Assembly: GCA_024743115.1 (NCBI GenBank)
Contig: JANSXC010000002.1
Coordinates: forward strand, 226,207 to 290,206
Source: a bacterium
Lineage (GTDB): Bacteria > Planctomycetota > UBA1135 > UBA2386
DNA: 64,000 bases
Reading direction: 5' to 3'
The stretch's first letter is position 1. The number at the start of each line of letters is the position of its first letter. Made by a program: the position numbers and the translations under genes. The notes under the pieces are model-generated. The model had not been told where the DNA came from. It made no database searches and worked only from the letters and a program-made list of their open reading frames with translations. Below are positions 47,053-56,160 of the stretch, piece by piece.

Positions 47053-47676
47053 TCAGCCGATGTCGCTGCGGTGTTCGGCGACCTTGCTCACGAGGCCGTA
47101 TTCGAGCGCCTGGCCGGCGTCGAGCCAGAAGTCGCGGCGGGCGGCTTCGAGCACGTCCTCGGGCGACTGGTTGCAGGTCTCCGCGATGATGCGGTTGTAG
47201 CGATCGCGGAGCTTCAGGATCTCCTTCGCCGTGATGTCGAGGTCGCTGGCCTGGCCGCGGCCCATCGTTGACGGCTGGTGGATCATGAAGCGGCTCTCGC
47301 GCATGCAGTAGCGGCGATCCTTGTCCGCCGCGAGGTGGATCAGGATTCCCGCTGACGCGCACAGCCCGTTCACGACCGTCGTGACCGGCGGCTTGATGAA
47401 GCGCAGCATGTCGTAGATCGCGAAGCCGGCGTCGGCGCTGCCGCCCGGCGAATTGATGAAGACCGTGATCGGGGCGTCGGGGTCCTTCTGCTCCATCGCG
47501 AGGCAGCGGACCGTCGCGTCACGCAGCATCTTGTCGTCGACGGGGCCGCTGATTAGCAGCGTGCGTGCGTCGAATAGCGCCTTCTCGTACGGGTTGGGGG
47601 TCGGCTGTTCTTTCTTGGAGTCGTCTTCTTCGTCATCGAGTCGGAAGCCGCGGGGATCGAGGTCGTCGTTCTGCAT
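47053..47676 (-). CDS. clpP: ATP-dependent Clp protease proteolytic subunit
   Basis: 207 residues from ATG 47676; in-frame codons upstream are not conserved. An acidic N-terminal tail (FRLDDEEDDSKKE) of about 30 residues precedes the ClpP fold. Family features: RTLLISGPVDDKM, ITVFINSPGGSADAGFAIYD, nucleophile Ser108 in NGLCASAGILI (usually GQAASMGA), His133 in RFMIHQPS and an Asp in the FWLDAGQALEYGLV segment. Works with a Clp ATPase in cytoplasmic proteolysis. No clpX or tig is next to it, and the acidic tail is longer than in E. coli ClpP. Confidence 0.92.
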   Translation of the reverse strand: MQNDDLDPRGFRLDDEEDDSKKEQPTPNPYEKALFDARTLLISGPVDDKMLRDATVRCLAMEQKDPDAPITVFINSPGGSADAGFAIYDMLRFIKPPVTTVVNGLCASAGILIHLAADKDRRYCMRESRFMIHQPSTMGRGQASDLDITAKEILKLRDRYNRIIAETCNQSPEDVLEAARRDFWLDAGQALEYGLVSKVAEHRSDIG

Positions 47677-48298
47677 CAGTAGTCCTGGATGGAATGGCGA
47701 GCGCGCCAGGAGTTCCATCGGGTGTCTGCGGCCCCGGGGTTGAGGGGCACCTAGCACCTCGCCCGTCGCCGCTCCTCTGCGGTGGGATAGCGCACCCTTC
47801 GGCACGCCGCAACCGCGGGTTTCTCGGTCGGACGGGGGATTCGGCGTGATCGGATCGGGCGGTTGGCGGAAAACCCCTTCGATGCGGCTTGCGTCCCGCG
47901 TCAGCCGTCGGTACGGTGCCCGCCCGTAGTCGCCAGGCGCGCCTCGCGCACCCGGCCTACGCCTCGCCCTCGAGCCGCAGTCCATCTCGCGGCACGAGCG
48001 CAAGGGGGTCAGCAATCCGAGTTTGCGGACTGTCCCCATCCACGAGTCGGGCCGAGCATTCGGTTCCGATCAAGCCGGTCAGACGTCGGGTTTCTCGCGA
48101 ACCCGGCCCTGGCCGTGATGGATGGCTCGGCGGTCCCGTCGACTCCGAATGCTGACGCCTGATTGCGACTCCCGGGTCGGTCCCGGGAATTGATCAGTTG
48201 GGGTCCGTGGTTGGACCCGACCCATCGCGAGCCTTCGGGCCGTGAGCAGTAGTGATTGAAGATCGCTCGCCGAACGCGTGGCGATCGGGATGCAACGA
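47677..48298. other. 622-bp gap between divergent clpP and rho
   Basis: No convincing coding frame or RNA gene found. It must hold the promoters of both divergent genes. The rho-proximal half contains three hairpins: 48087-48105 (6-bp stem), 48170-48188 (tcccggg/cccggga) and 48201-48218 (gggtcc/ggaccc). These may be a structured rho leader. Confidence 0.5.
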
Positions 48299-49606
48299 AT
48301 GAGCATCAGCGAAAACGACTTCCAAGGGAGCGCCGATTCTGGATCACAGGACGGCGGGGGACCGGATCGCAAGCGTTGGCGCGGTGGCGGTGGCGGCAAC
48401 GGTGGCGGCAACGGTGGTGGCGGCGGCGGCGGCGGTGGTGGCGGTGGCCCCATCGAGGTCGAAGGCCCGACCGAGGAGGCCGTCGGCGTTCTCGAATACA
48501 CCAAGGAGGGCAACGGCTGGCTGCGCAAGCAGGAGAACAGCTTCATGCCCGACGACATCCCCAACGGCGACACGTTCGTGCCGTCGTCGTTGATCCGCAG
48601 CATGCGCCTGCAGGAAGGCAGTGAGATCGTCGGTCAGGCCGGTCTCCCCAACCGCGGGCCGCAGCGCTACACGATGACGGAGGTCACCACCGTCGACGGG
48701 ATGGAGCCCGATGAGCGGCGCGAGGCGACGCCGTTCCGCAACCTCACGGTCATCGACCCCGAGCCGCAATTCGTGCTGGCACCGGGCGACGACGAGGACG
48801 TGAGCCTGCGCATCGTCGACCTGCTTTGCCCGATCGGCTACGGCCAGCGCGGTCTCGTGGTTGCGCCGCCGCGCTCCGGCAAGACGGTCCTCATGCAGAA
48901 GATCTGCAATGCCATCAGCGAGGCCTACCCGGACGTCCACATGATGGTGCTGCTCATCGACGAGCGCCCCGAGGAAGCGACCGGTTGGAAGCGCAGCGTC
49001 AAGGGTGAGAACCGCGAGGTGCTCGTCAGCACGCTGGACGAAGGGCCCAAGCACCACATCGCCGTCAGCGAGATGTGCATGAAGCGCGCGCAGCGGCTGG
49101 TCGAGACCGGTCGCGACGTCGTGATCCTGCTCGACTCGATCACGCGTCTGACCCGTGCCTACAACAGCGCGATGGGTGGTCGCGGTGGTGGCACGATGTC
49201 GGGTGGCCTCGGTAGCAAGGTGCTCGAGGCGCCGAAGAAGTTCTTCGGCTCGGCCCGCAAGTGCGAAGAAGGCGGCTCGCTGACGATCCTCGCGACGACG
49301 CTCGTCGAGACCGGTTCGCGCATGGACCAGGTCATTTTCGAGGAGTTCAAGGGCACCGGCAACATGGAGCTCGTGCTCAACCGCCAGCTCGCGGAGCGCC
49401 GCATCTTCCCCGCGATCGACATCGAGATGTCGGGCACACGCAAGGAGGAGCTGCTGCTCGGTGAGGACAACACGCAGCGCATCTACACGCTGCGCCGAGT
49501 CCTGGCGCGGATGAATGCGCTCGACGCGATGCCGCTGCTGATCGACCGACTCATGAAGACGGACGGCAACCAGGACTTCCTGGATTCGTTCCGCCTCGAC
49601 GAGTAG
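48299..49606 (+). CDS. rho: Transcription termination factor Rho with glycine-rich N-terminal insert
   Basis: 435 residues from ATG 48299 (MSISENDFQG, GGGA ribosome site just upstream); GTG 48278 and ATG 48290 are alternatives. Residues about 24-55 are almost only glycine with some Asn and Arg. The RNA-binding domain follows (VGVLEYTKEGNGWLRK, then DTFVPSSLIRSMRLQEG). The ATPase core has LVVAPPRSGKTVLMQKI as Walker A, LIDERPEEAT, VVILLDSITRLTRAYN and the GGGTMSGGLG loop. It unwinds and releases nascent RNA. The poly-Gly block is a low-complexity insert found in Rho of several phyla and may help RNA binding or phase separation. Confidence 0.95.
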   Translation: MSISENDFQGSADSGSQDGGGPDRKRWRGGGGGNGGGNGGGGGGGGGGGGPIEVEGPTEEAVGVLEYTKEGNGWLRKQENSFMPDDIPNGDTFVPSSLIRSMRLQEGSEIVGQAGLPNRGPQRYTMTEVTTVDGMEPDERREATPFRNLTVIDPEPQFVLAPGDDEDVSLRIVDLLCPIGYGQRGLVVAPPRSGKTVLMQKICNAISEAYPDVHMMVLLIDERPEEATGWKRSVKGENREVLVSTLDEGPKHHIAVSEMCMKRAQRLVETGRDVVILLDSITRLTRAYNSAMGGRGGGTMSGGLGSKVLEAPKKFFGSARKCEEGGSLTILATTLVETGSRMDQVIFEEFKGTGNMELVLNRQLAERRIFPAIDIEMSGTRKEELLLGEDNTQRIYTLRRVLARMNALDAMPLLIDRLMKTDGNQDFLDSFRLDE

Positions 49607-49729
49607 CGCGGCGCGTTGGCCGCGCTATGTCGCGGAGCGCCGCCCTCGGCGTGTCCCTGAGAAAGAATCCCGCACGGGTCGGGAGTTTCCACCGGCCTGC
49701 AACGTTCCCCGCCAGATTTTGCGATCGCC

Positions 49730-50683
49730 ATGATCGAGGTTCAGCAACTCGAGAAGAACTATGGCTTCGCCCGCGCGCTGAAGGGTATCTCCTTCAGCGT
49801 CTCGAAGGGTGAGGTCATCGGTTTCCTCGGTCCCAACGGGGCCGGCAAGTCGACGACGATGAAGGTCCTGACCGGATACCTGCTGCCGAGCGGCGGCGGG
49901 GCGACGGTCTCCGGGCTCGATGTCGTGTCGCACTCCCTGAAGGTTCGGCGCAACATCGGCTACCTGCCGGAGACGACGCCGCTCTACGGCGAGATGCGGG
50001 TCGACGACTACCTGCGGTTCGTTGCCGAGATCCGCGGGGTGGGCTTCACCAAGCGCAAGGCCGCGATCGCGCGCGCCGTCGAGCTTTGTGGCCTCGCGCG
50101 CGTGACCGGCAAGAACATCGACGAGCTGTCCAAGGGCTACCGGCAGCGCGTCGGTCTCGCCCAGGCGATCGTGCACGAGCCACCCGTGCTCATTCTCGAC
50201 GAGCCGACTTCGGGCCTCGACCCGAATCAGATCGTCGAAGTCCGCAAGTTGATCCGGCGTCTCGGTGAGGAGCACACGGTCGTGCTCAGCACGCACTACC
50301 TCCAGGAGGTCGAGAAGTCCTGCTCGCGCGTCATCATCATCAACCAGGGCGAGATCGTCGCCGACGGCACGCATGATTCGCTCGTCAGCGAGCGGCCCGC
50401 CGGCGCTCTGCGCGCCCGGGTGCGTGGTCCCGAGGAGCAGGTCACGGCACGCTGTACCGAGGCGCTGCCCGGCTGTCGGGTCGAGGTCGTGGCGCGTCAC
50501 GACGGCGCGATCGACTACGTGCTCGAGGCCGGCACCGACGCGGCGCCGGTCGCGGAGGCGTTCAGCCGCATGGTCGTGCAGAACGGCTGGGACCTGCTCG
50601 AGCTCGTGCGCGAGAAGGCCACGCTCGAGGACGTGTTCCGCGCCCTGACCCAGGAAGCCCAGCGGGAGGCCCTCCATGCTTGA
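49730..50683 (+). CDS. ABC transporter ATP-binding protein, GldA-like
   Basis: 317 residues. Walker A GPNGAGKST (34-42), Q-loop region YLPETTPLYGEM, signature LSKGYRQRVGLAQAI, Walker B LILDEPTSGLD, and the H-loop STHYLQEVE. The order ATPase, permease, GldG-like and DUF4340 protein is the ABC-2 cluster known from gliding-motility gene sets and widespread in planctomycetes. The C-terminal about 80 residues are the usual extension. It overlaps the permease gene by 8 bp. Substrate unknown. Confidence 0.92.
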   Translation: MIEVQQLEKNYGFARALKGISFSVSKGEVIGFLGPNGAGKSTTMKVLTGYLLPSGGGATVSGLDVVSHSLKVRRNIGYLPETTPLYGEMRVDDYLRFVAEIRGVGFTKRKAAIARAVELCGLARVTGKNIDELSKGYRQRVGLAQAIVHEPPVLILDEPTSGLDPNQIVEVRKLIRRLGEEHTVVLSTHYLQEVEKSCSRVIIINQGEIVADGTHDSLVSERPAGALRARVRGPEEQVTARCTEALPGCRVEVVARHDGAIDYVLEAGTDAAPVAEAFSRMVVQNGWDLLELVREKATLEDVFRALTQEAQREALHA

Positions 50684-51413
50684 TACCGTCGTGATCCTGC
50701 GTCGCGAGCTGAAGAGCTACTTCCTCTCGCCGATCGCCTACGTCTTCGGGATGCTGATGCTCGGCGTGCTGCTGTTCTTCGCGAGCACGTCGCTGCAGAA
50801 CAACGGGCCCGCGTCGATGCAGCAGTTCTTTGCGCTGCTGCCGCTGATCCTCGTGATCTTCGTGCCGGGCCTGACAATGCGACTCTGGGCGGAGGAGCAG
50901 AAGCTCGGGACCATCCAGCTGCTCATGACATTCCCCGTGCGCACGATCCATCTCGTGCTCGGGAAGTTCCTCGCGGCCGTGATCTTCCTGGCGTTCGTGC
51001 TGCTGCTGACGATCGGGTTGCCGCTCACGATCGGGGCCTACGGCAAACTCGACTGGCCGCCCGTGCTCGGGGCCTACCTCGCGACCGTCATGTTCGCGGG
51101 CAGCTTCGTCGCGGTCGGCATGTTCTGGTCGAGCACGACCTCGGACCAGATCATCGCGCTGCTGCTGTCGCTGGTGTCGCTCGCGCTGCTCTACGCGCTC
51201 GGCTACCCCGTGCTGATCGACCTGATGACCGGCTCCGGCTGGGTGCCGGCGTGGTTCGTCGACCTCGTCAACGGCATCAGCCCGTTCAAGTATTTCGTCA
51301 GCATCTCGCGCGGCGTCATCGACTCGCGCGACATCATCTACTTCACCTGCTTCTGCGGGTTCTTCCTCTACGCCAACGCGCTGGTGCTGAACAACCGGCG
51401 CCACACGGGGTGA
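50676..51413 (+). CDS. ABC-2 type permease, GldF-like
   Basis: 245 residues with six membrane helices (PIAYVFGMLMLGVLLFFA; LLPLILVIFVPGLTMRLW; FLAAVIFLAFVLLLTIGLPL; and three more to the C-terminus). EEQKLGTIQLLMTFPVRT is the typical coupling-helix region of ABC-2 permeases. It pairs with the ATPase just upstream. The next gene starts 4 bp after the stop. Confidence 0.9.
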   Translation: MLDTVVILRRELKSYFLSPIAYVFGMLMLGVLLFFASTSLQNNGPASMQQFFALLPLILVIFVPGLTMRLWAEEQKLGTIQLLMTFPVRTIHLVLGKFLAAVIFLAFVLLLTIGLPLTIGAYGKLDWPPVLGAYLATVMFAGSFVAVGMFWSSTTSDQIIALLLSLVSLALLYALGYPVLIDLMTGSGWVPAWFVDLVNGISPFKYFVSISRGVIDSRDIIYFTCFCGFFLYANALVLNNRRHTG

Positions 51414-51417
51414 TCCC

Positions 51418-53550
51418 ATGACTCACGTGAAGAACGGCCGCCCGCTGGGGCTTCGTACGATGGCGGGCGGCGTGCTCGCCGTCGTGTGTCACATGTTCCT
51501 GCTCGCGCTCGTGCTCGGGCAGGTCGTCTATCTCGCGTCGCGCAATCGCACGCGTTGGGATCTGACGTCGGAGAAGATCTGGTCGCTGACCGAATCGACG
51601 CAGACGCTCGTCGACAAGCTCGACAAGCAGCTGCTCGTCGAGGCCTACTTCAGTCCGGGCGAGGATCTGCCGGTGACCATGCGCCAGACGCGCTCGGTGC
51701 TCGACAACTTCCTCGACGAGCTCGTGCAGCTCGGCAACGGCCGTGTGGTCGTGCAGCGCTTCGACCCCAACAGCGACAAGGCGATCAGTGATCGCTGCAC
51801 GCGGCTCGGCGTCAAGCCCGTCGACGTGCGCGGCTCTTCCGCGACCTCGATCTCGGTCGATCGGCACTGGCAGGGGTTGCGCATCAAGTATGGCGGCAGC
51901 AAGCAGAAGGTGCTGGGCCAGGTTGCGCCCAGCAGCTCTCCGCAGGCCGAACTCCTGATCACGCCCGCGATCAAGGAGGTCGTGACGACGGAGAAGTACA
52001 AGTTCGGCTTCATGGAGTGGCCGATCCAGGAAGCCGGGCAGCCGCAGGGCATCGGTTGGAGCAAGCTGCGCACGGTCGAGGACATCGCGCGGCGGTTCGA
52101 GTTCCAGAACCTCAAGAGCGAGGATGCGCCGCTGATCCCGGAGGAGATCGAGACGCTGTTCCTGTTCCGGCCGAAGGAACTCTCGGATCGGCAGAAGTAC
52201 GTGATCGACCAGTTCGTCGTCCGCGGCGGCACGCTCGTCGTGTTCGCGGATGCGAGTGAGTATCGCATCGGTCAGCAGCGCGCGTTCTCGAACGTGCCGG
52301 TCGCGCTCGATGCCGCGACCGCGGAGACGAAGTTCCTCGATCAGCTGAACTCCTACGGCGTCGACTGGCAGCCCAAGCTGCTCGCGGACATGGCCCCGGA
52401 GGCGCACCGGCCGCGCGACATCCTGCGGCAGCCGTTCGAGTACTTCGCGATTCAGACCGCGACCGTGTTCGGCAACCAGGCGCGGCATGTGCCGTACCCG
52501 TACTTCTTCCACGCCGTCGCCACGGACTGGAGCAAGGCGGCCGATCGTTTTGCCCGGAACGCCGAGGGTGAGGTCGACGAAGCCGTCGCGAAGCGCTTCC
52601 GTGAAACGCACGGCTCCGGCATCCCGAGCGACGCGTTCATGTTCACGACGTTCAAGAACGTCGGTCGCGGCCCTGGCTTCTACTGGCCGACCTGGGTCGG
52701 TCTGCGGCGCAAGGCGGGCGGTGTGCTCGATCTGCCCGCGGGCATCACGGGCACGGTGCACCTGCAAACGTCACCGGGCGTCCTCGTCGAGGACCCGCCG
52801 CGTATGCTGAATCCGGTCGGTTTTGGCGATCCGCGGGCCCAGACGCAGGAGTTGCGCAAGTTCGTGGCCAAGCTCAACGAGCGCAGCCAGGCGGAGCCGC
52901 GGCAGCAGGCGCCGCTGATGTGCGAGGTGCGCGGCAAGTTCGCGTCGTTCTTCGCCGGTTCTGAGCGGCCGAAGCGGCCGTCCGAGATCGCGGAGGCGGA
53001 GGCGCGCGCCGCGGCGGCAGCCAGGGCGGGCGACGACACGAGCGATACGGGCCAGGGTGAAGGGCAGGAGAACGAGGAGCCGGTGGTCGGGCCGCCGTCG
53101 CCCGTCACGGACGCGGGCGGCAACGAGATCCCCGCTGCGGCGCCCGAAGCCGAGCTCGTCGCGCAGGGGGAACGCGATGGTCGCATCATCATGATCGGCG
53201 ACAGCGACTTCATTCGCGATGACCTGGTGGGCGGCAACTACGCCCGCCTCGGCGGGCCCTACTCGACGATGGGTGGGGCGTTCTTCAACAACCTGCTGCA
53301 ATGGCTCGCGAAGGACAGTGACCTCGTCGCGCTGCAGTCGCGGCAGCTCACGACCCGCACGCTGCAGCTCGTCGACGATCCGGCGCCGGGCACGGACCCG
53401 CGCGTTGTCGAAGAGGCCGTCAACGCCAAGACCGCCGCCTTGCGCGGCGTCAACATCGTGCTGCCGTGCCTGCTGCTCGGCGCGTTCGGCCTCATGGTCT
53501 TCATGATCCGGCGCGGTCAGAAGAAGACCTTCCTCGAGTCCCTGAGCTGA
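51418..53550 (+). CDS. GldG-like ABC-transporter auxiliary protein
   Basis: 710 residues. An N-terminal membrane helix (VLAVVCHMFLLALVLGQVVYLASRNR) leads to a large exported domain with the GldG pattern: TRWDLTSEKIWSLTESTQTLVDKLDKQLLVEAYFS, then FLDELVQLGNGRVVVQRFDP and FLFRPKELSDRQKYVIDQFVVRGGTLVVFAD. A low-complexity acidic and alanine-rich stretch (about 520-570) is followed by RIIMIGDSDFIRDDL and a final helix near the C-terminus. Acts with the two ABC proteins before it. The DUF4340 gene follows 11 bp later. Confidence 0.88.
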   Translation: MTHVKNGRPLGLRTMAGGVLAVVCHMFLLALVLGQVVYLASRNRTRWDLTSEKIWSLTESTQTLVDKLDKQLLVEAYFSPGEDLPVTMRQTRSVLDNFLDELVQLGNGRVVVQRFDPNSDKAISDRCTRLGVKPVDVRGSSATSISVDRHWQGLRIKYGGSKQKVLGQVAPSSSPQAELLITPAIKEVVTTEKYKFGFMEWPIQEAGQPQGIGWSKLRTVEDIARRFEFQNLKSEDAPLIPEEIETLFLFRPKELSDRQKYVIDQFVVRGGTLVVFADASEYRIGQQRAFSNVPVALDAATAETKFLDQLNSYGVDWQPKLLADMAPEAHRPRDILRQPFEYFAIQTATVFGNQARHVPYPYFFHAVATDWSKAADRFARNAEGEVDEAVAKRFRETHGSGIPSDAFMFTTFKNVGRGPGFYWPTWVGLRRKAGGVLDLPAGITGTVHLQTSPGVLVEDPPRMLNPVGFGDPRAQTQELRKFVAKLNERSQAEPRQQAPLMCEVRGKFASFFAGSERPKRPSEIAEAEARAAAAARAGDDTSDTGQGEGQENEEPVVGPPSPVTDAGGNEIPAAAPEAELVAQGERDGRIIMIGDSDFIRDDLVGGNYARLGGPYSTMGGAFFNNLLQWLAKDSDLVALQSRQLTTRTLQLVDDPAPGTDPRVVEEAVNAKTAALRGVNIVLPCLLLGAFGLMVFMIRRGQKKTFLESLS

Positions 53551-53561
53551 GTCCCACCACG

Positions 53562-54776
53562 ATGAACCTGGTCAAATCCAACATCTTTCTGCTCGTGGTC
53601 GTCGTCGTGCTGGCGGTGCCCACCGGTATGCAGCTCGTGTCCGACTCGGAGTCGTTCGTCGACTACGCGCGCATCCCGCTCATGTTCGACGGCTTCTCGC
53701 CCGAGAACGTCGCGAAGGTTCAGATTGCCGTGCCCAAGGCCGAGCAGCCGGCACCGGATCCGCGGCGTCCGAACCAGAAGCCCGGCATCGCCTACGACCA
53801 GCTCGTACTGCAGCGCGCCGAGCGCGGCTGGTCGGTCGCGCAGGTGCCAGGGGCACCGAACCCGCTCGCTGGTGCGCCGGCGAGCAAGCAGCGTGTCGAG
53901 GTCGACATCTTCGAGCATCTCCTGAAGATCCGCTCCGACAAGGAGACGTTGATCCAGGCCAACGCGACGGAGGAGCAGCTCGCCGAGTACGGCCTGGACG
54001 ATGCCACCGCGACCGTGATCCAGGCCTACGCCAAGGAGACCAATCAGCTGGTCGTCAGCCTCTGCGTCGGCACGGACGCGTCCGACCAGCTCGCGGGGAC
54101 CGCCGGCGTGAAGGGCGTGTTCGTTCGCAAGAAGGACTCGACCGATGTCGTGCTCTACGAGTTCGAGAAGGGCTGGCGGCGTGATATCGCGACTGACCAG
54201 TGGGTCGATCGCGTGCTGCTCAAGGTGACGCCCGAGTCGGTGACGCGGTTCGCGCTCAGCAACGGGGCGACCAAGGGTGAGCTGGTGGTCTTCGAGCGCA
54301 GCCAGAACGAGGCCGCGTGGACCTGCAAGAATCCGCCCGCCGGTCGCGGTGCCGTGCGCCAGGCCGAGGTCGAGGCCGCGCTAGGGCGTCTGCGCTGGAT
54401 CTCGGTCAACGAGTTCCGCCGGCCGCTGCAGCAGGCCGGCAACCTCGCGGTGCTCGGGCTCTTGCCCGGCGACATCCGGTTCGAGATCACCTATCGCGAC
54501 GGGCAGGAGGAACGCACGGCGCGATTCACCGTCGGCAAGAAGGTCGACGACGAGCAGAACGTGCACTACTTCCAGAGCTCGGAGGTGCCATTCCTGATGA
54601 CCTGGCCCGCGGCGCTCGCAACGGCCCTCGAGCTCGATATCGCGCAGGCCTGGTTCGATCCGGATGCGCCGCCCGCGAAGGCGGGTGACCCGAAGACTGG
54701 CGACCCGAACGCCGGGAACTCGAAGGCCGGGAACTCGAAGGCCGGTGGCGCTCCGGACGGCGGCAACGGTAAGTAG
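53562..54776 (+). CDS. DUF4340 membrane-anchored protein
   Basis: 404 residues from ATG 53562. One N-terminal helix (IFLLVVVVVLAVPTGMQL) and a periplasmic part with DUF4340 features: KVQIAVPKAEQ, LVLQRAERGWSVAQV, EEQLAEYGLDDATATV, VFVRKKDSTDVVLYEF and a second repeat of the fold up to about 370. The tail holds short tandem repeats of A/T-G-D-P and A-G-N-S-K, which are low-complexity and may vary between strains. Last gene of the ABC-2 operon; usual partner of GldG-like proteins. Confidence 0.87.
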   Translation: MNLVKSNIFLLVVVVVLAVPTGMQLVSDSESFVDYARIPLMFDGFSPENVAKVQIAVPKAEQPAPDPRRPNQKPGIAYDQLVLQRAERGWSVAQVPGAPNPLAGAPASKQRVEVDIFEHLLKIRSDKETLIQANATEEQLAEYGLDDATATVIQAYAKETNQLVVSLCVGTDASDQLAGTAGVKGVFVRKKDSTDVVLYEFEKGWRRDIATDQWVDRVLLKVTPESVTRFALSNGATKGELVVFERSQNEAAWTCKNPPAGRGAVRQAEVEAALGRLRWISVNEFRRPLQQAGNLAVLGLLPGDIRFEITYRDGQEERTARFTVGKKVDDEQNVHYFQSSEVPFLMTWPAALATALELDIAQAWFDPDAPPAKAGDPKTGDPNAGNSKAGNSKAGGAPDGGNGK

Positions 54777-55041
54777 TACAGAGCGCGGCGCTCGCGGCGT
54801 TGGTGCAACGAATCCGCGCACTGAAGTCGATCCGCCGCGGTGTCTCGCGGCGGGACCGCTCGGCCTGCGACCCGTGCCAGGGCCCGATCCGAGCGCCCGC
54901 GCCCTCTGTTCGGTTGTCGGTTCGCGATCCACGCCGACTGCCCGCTAGCTGGCTGCCGATCAGAGCCTTGGCTCCTCCTTCTGAGTTGGCCGGGGCTGCG
55001 GTGCGTTGCCGTGGCTCCGGCCGTTTTCCTATAGTGGGGAC

Positions 55042-56160
55042 GTGAGCGTCGCTGTCGCCAACGCCTCCCGAGATGCCGCCACGGCGCGGCGGGGCCGGCT
55101 CGTCGGGTTTCTCGCGCGGCTGCGCCGGCGCCAGTTCGGTCACGCGGCAGCGGCGGCCGCGATGCATGCCGCCGTCGTGGCTGCGGTCCCGGCGGTCGTG
55201 GTTGCCTGGTGGAATCCGCGGTCGGGTCTCGTCGCGGGCCTCGCAGTCGTCGGGCTCGCGGGGCTTGCGGGAGCCATGGCGGCGTGGCGGCACCGGCGAA
55301 CGTCCGCGGCGCGGTTGTTCGCCGCGACGCCGGCGGCTGACGGGCTCACGCGGTTGCGCGACGGCCTCGCGACCTGGGTCGAACAGGACCGTGCGATCGC
55401 GGGCGAGGCCGCGGCCGCCACAACGGACTCGCGGGTTTCGTCGAATGCGGTCATGGCGGACTGGCTCGCCGACGAACTCGATCACGCGATTGCCGACCTG
55501 CCGGCCGCGAGCGTTTCGGCGGTCGGACGGCGACGGCTCGGTCGTTGGCGTTGGCTGGTGCCGCTCCTGCTGGCGTTGTTGATCGCGTGGTTGGTGTTGC
55601 TGTTCTGGCAGCCGCCGTGGCCCGGTTTGCTCGGTGGCCGGCCGGATCGTCCCGATGGGGCAGGCGGCGCGGTGGCCGCCGGCACGGGCACCGGCGGCGG
55701 TGGGGTCGGCGCCGGCGGTGGCAGCTCGACGGCCGGTGATTCGGAGCCGTCGCAGTCCCTGCCCGAATCACCTGATGGTCCCGGGTCCGAGCCGCCACTC
55801 GAAGATCCGCAGCCCGAGGATCCGCAGCCGGAAGAGCCGCCGCCGTCCGAACCACCCGCGCCGTTCCTCGATCTGCCGAAGCAGAAGCTGTTCGAGATCC
55901 CGAAGTTCATCGGCGACGGACCGACGACTCGCGTCCGGGCCCATGTTGCGGAGGTGCCCGTCGGCGGCCGTCCTGAGCCGTCCGCGGACCAGCGCGCCGG
56001 TCGCAGCGGTGGCGAGCGGCCGATCGTCGCCCCGCCGCCGCCGCAGGCCGTCGACTTCGAACGTGCTGCCGAACGTGCCCGCGCAGCGCGTCACGTTCCG
56101 CCAGCCGAGCGACCGATCGTGCGGCGCTTCTTCGAGCTGCTGCGCGAGGCCGCGAAGTGA
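55042..56160 (+). CDS. Membrane protein of the DUF58/BatA operon
   Basis: 372 residues if started at GTG 55042. Helices near residues 35-80 (HAAVVAAVPAVVVAWW; LVAGLAVVGLAGLAGAMAAW) and about 165-190 (WLVPLLLALLIAWLVLLFW). A proline/glycine-rich low-complexity region (about 195-290: glycine runs, then repeats of PQPEDP and PPPSEPP) and a charged C-terminus follow. I recognise no family. It overlaps the DUF58 start (GTGA at 56157-56160), so it belongs to that operon. The 265 bp before it (54777-55041) hold no gene I can support. Confidence 0.72.
   Translation: MSVAVANASRDAATARRGRLVGFLARLRRRQFGHAAAAAAMHAAVVAAVPAVVVAWWNPRSGLVAGLAVVGLAGLAGAMAAWRHRRTSAARLFAATPAADGLTRLRDGLATWVEQDRAIAGEAAAATTDSRVSSNAVMADWLADELDHAIADLPAASVSAVGRRRLGRWRWLVPLLLALLIAWLVLLFWQPPWPGLLGGRPDRPDGAGGAVAAGTGTGGGGVGAGGGSSTAGDSEPSQSLPESPDGPGSEPPLEDPQPEDPQPEEPPPSEPPAPFLDLPKQKLFEIPKFIGDGPTTRVRAHVAEVPVGGRPEPSADQRAGRSGGERPIVAPPPPQAVDFERAAERARAARHVPPAERPIVRRFFELLREAAK

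Noticed and set aside
47677..48039. Longer ClpP start using the in-frame extension up to 48039
   Set aside because: The extension is Arg/Pro-rich and unlike ClpP; ATG 47676 begins a normal-length protein.
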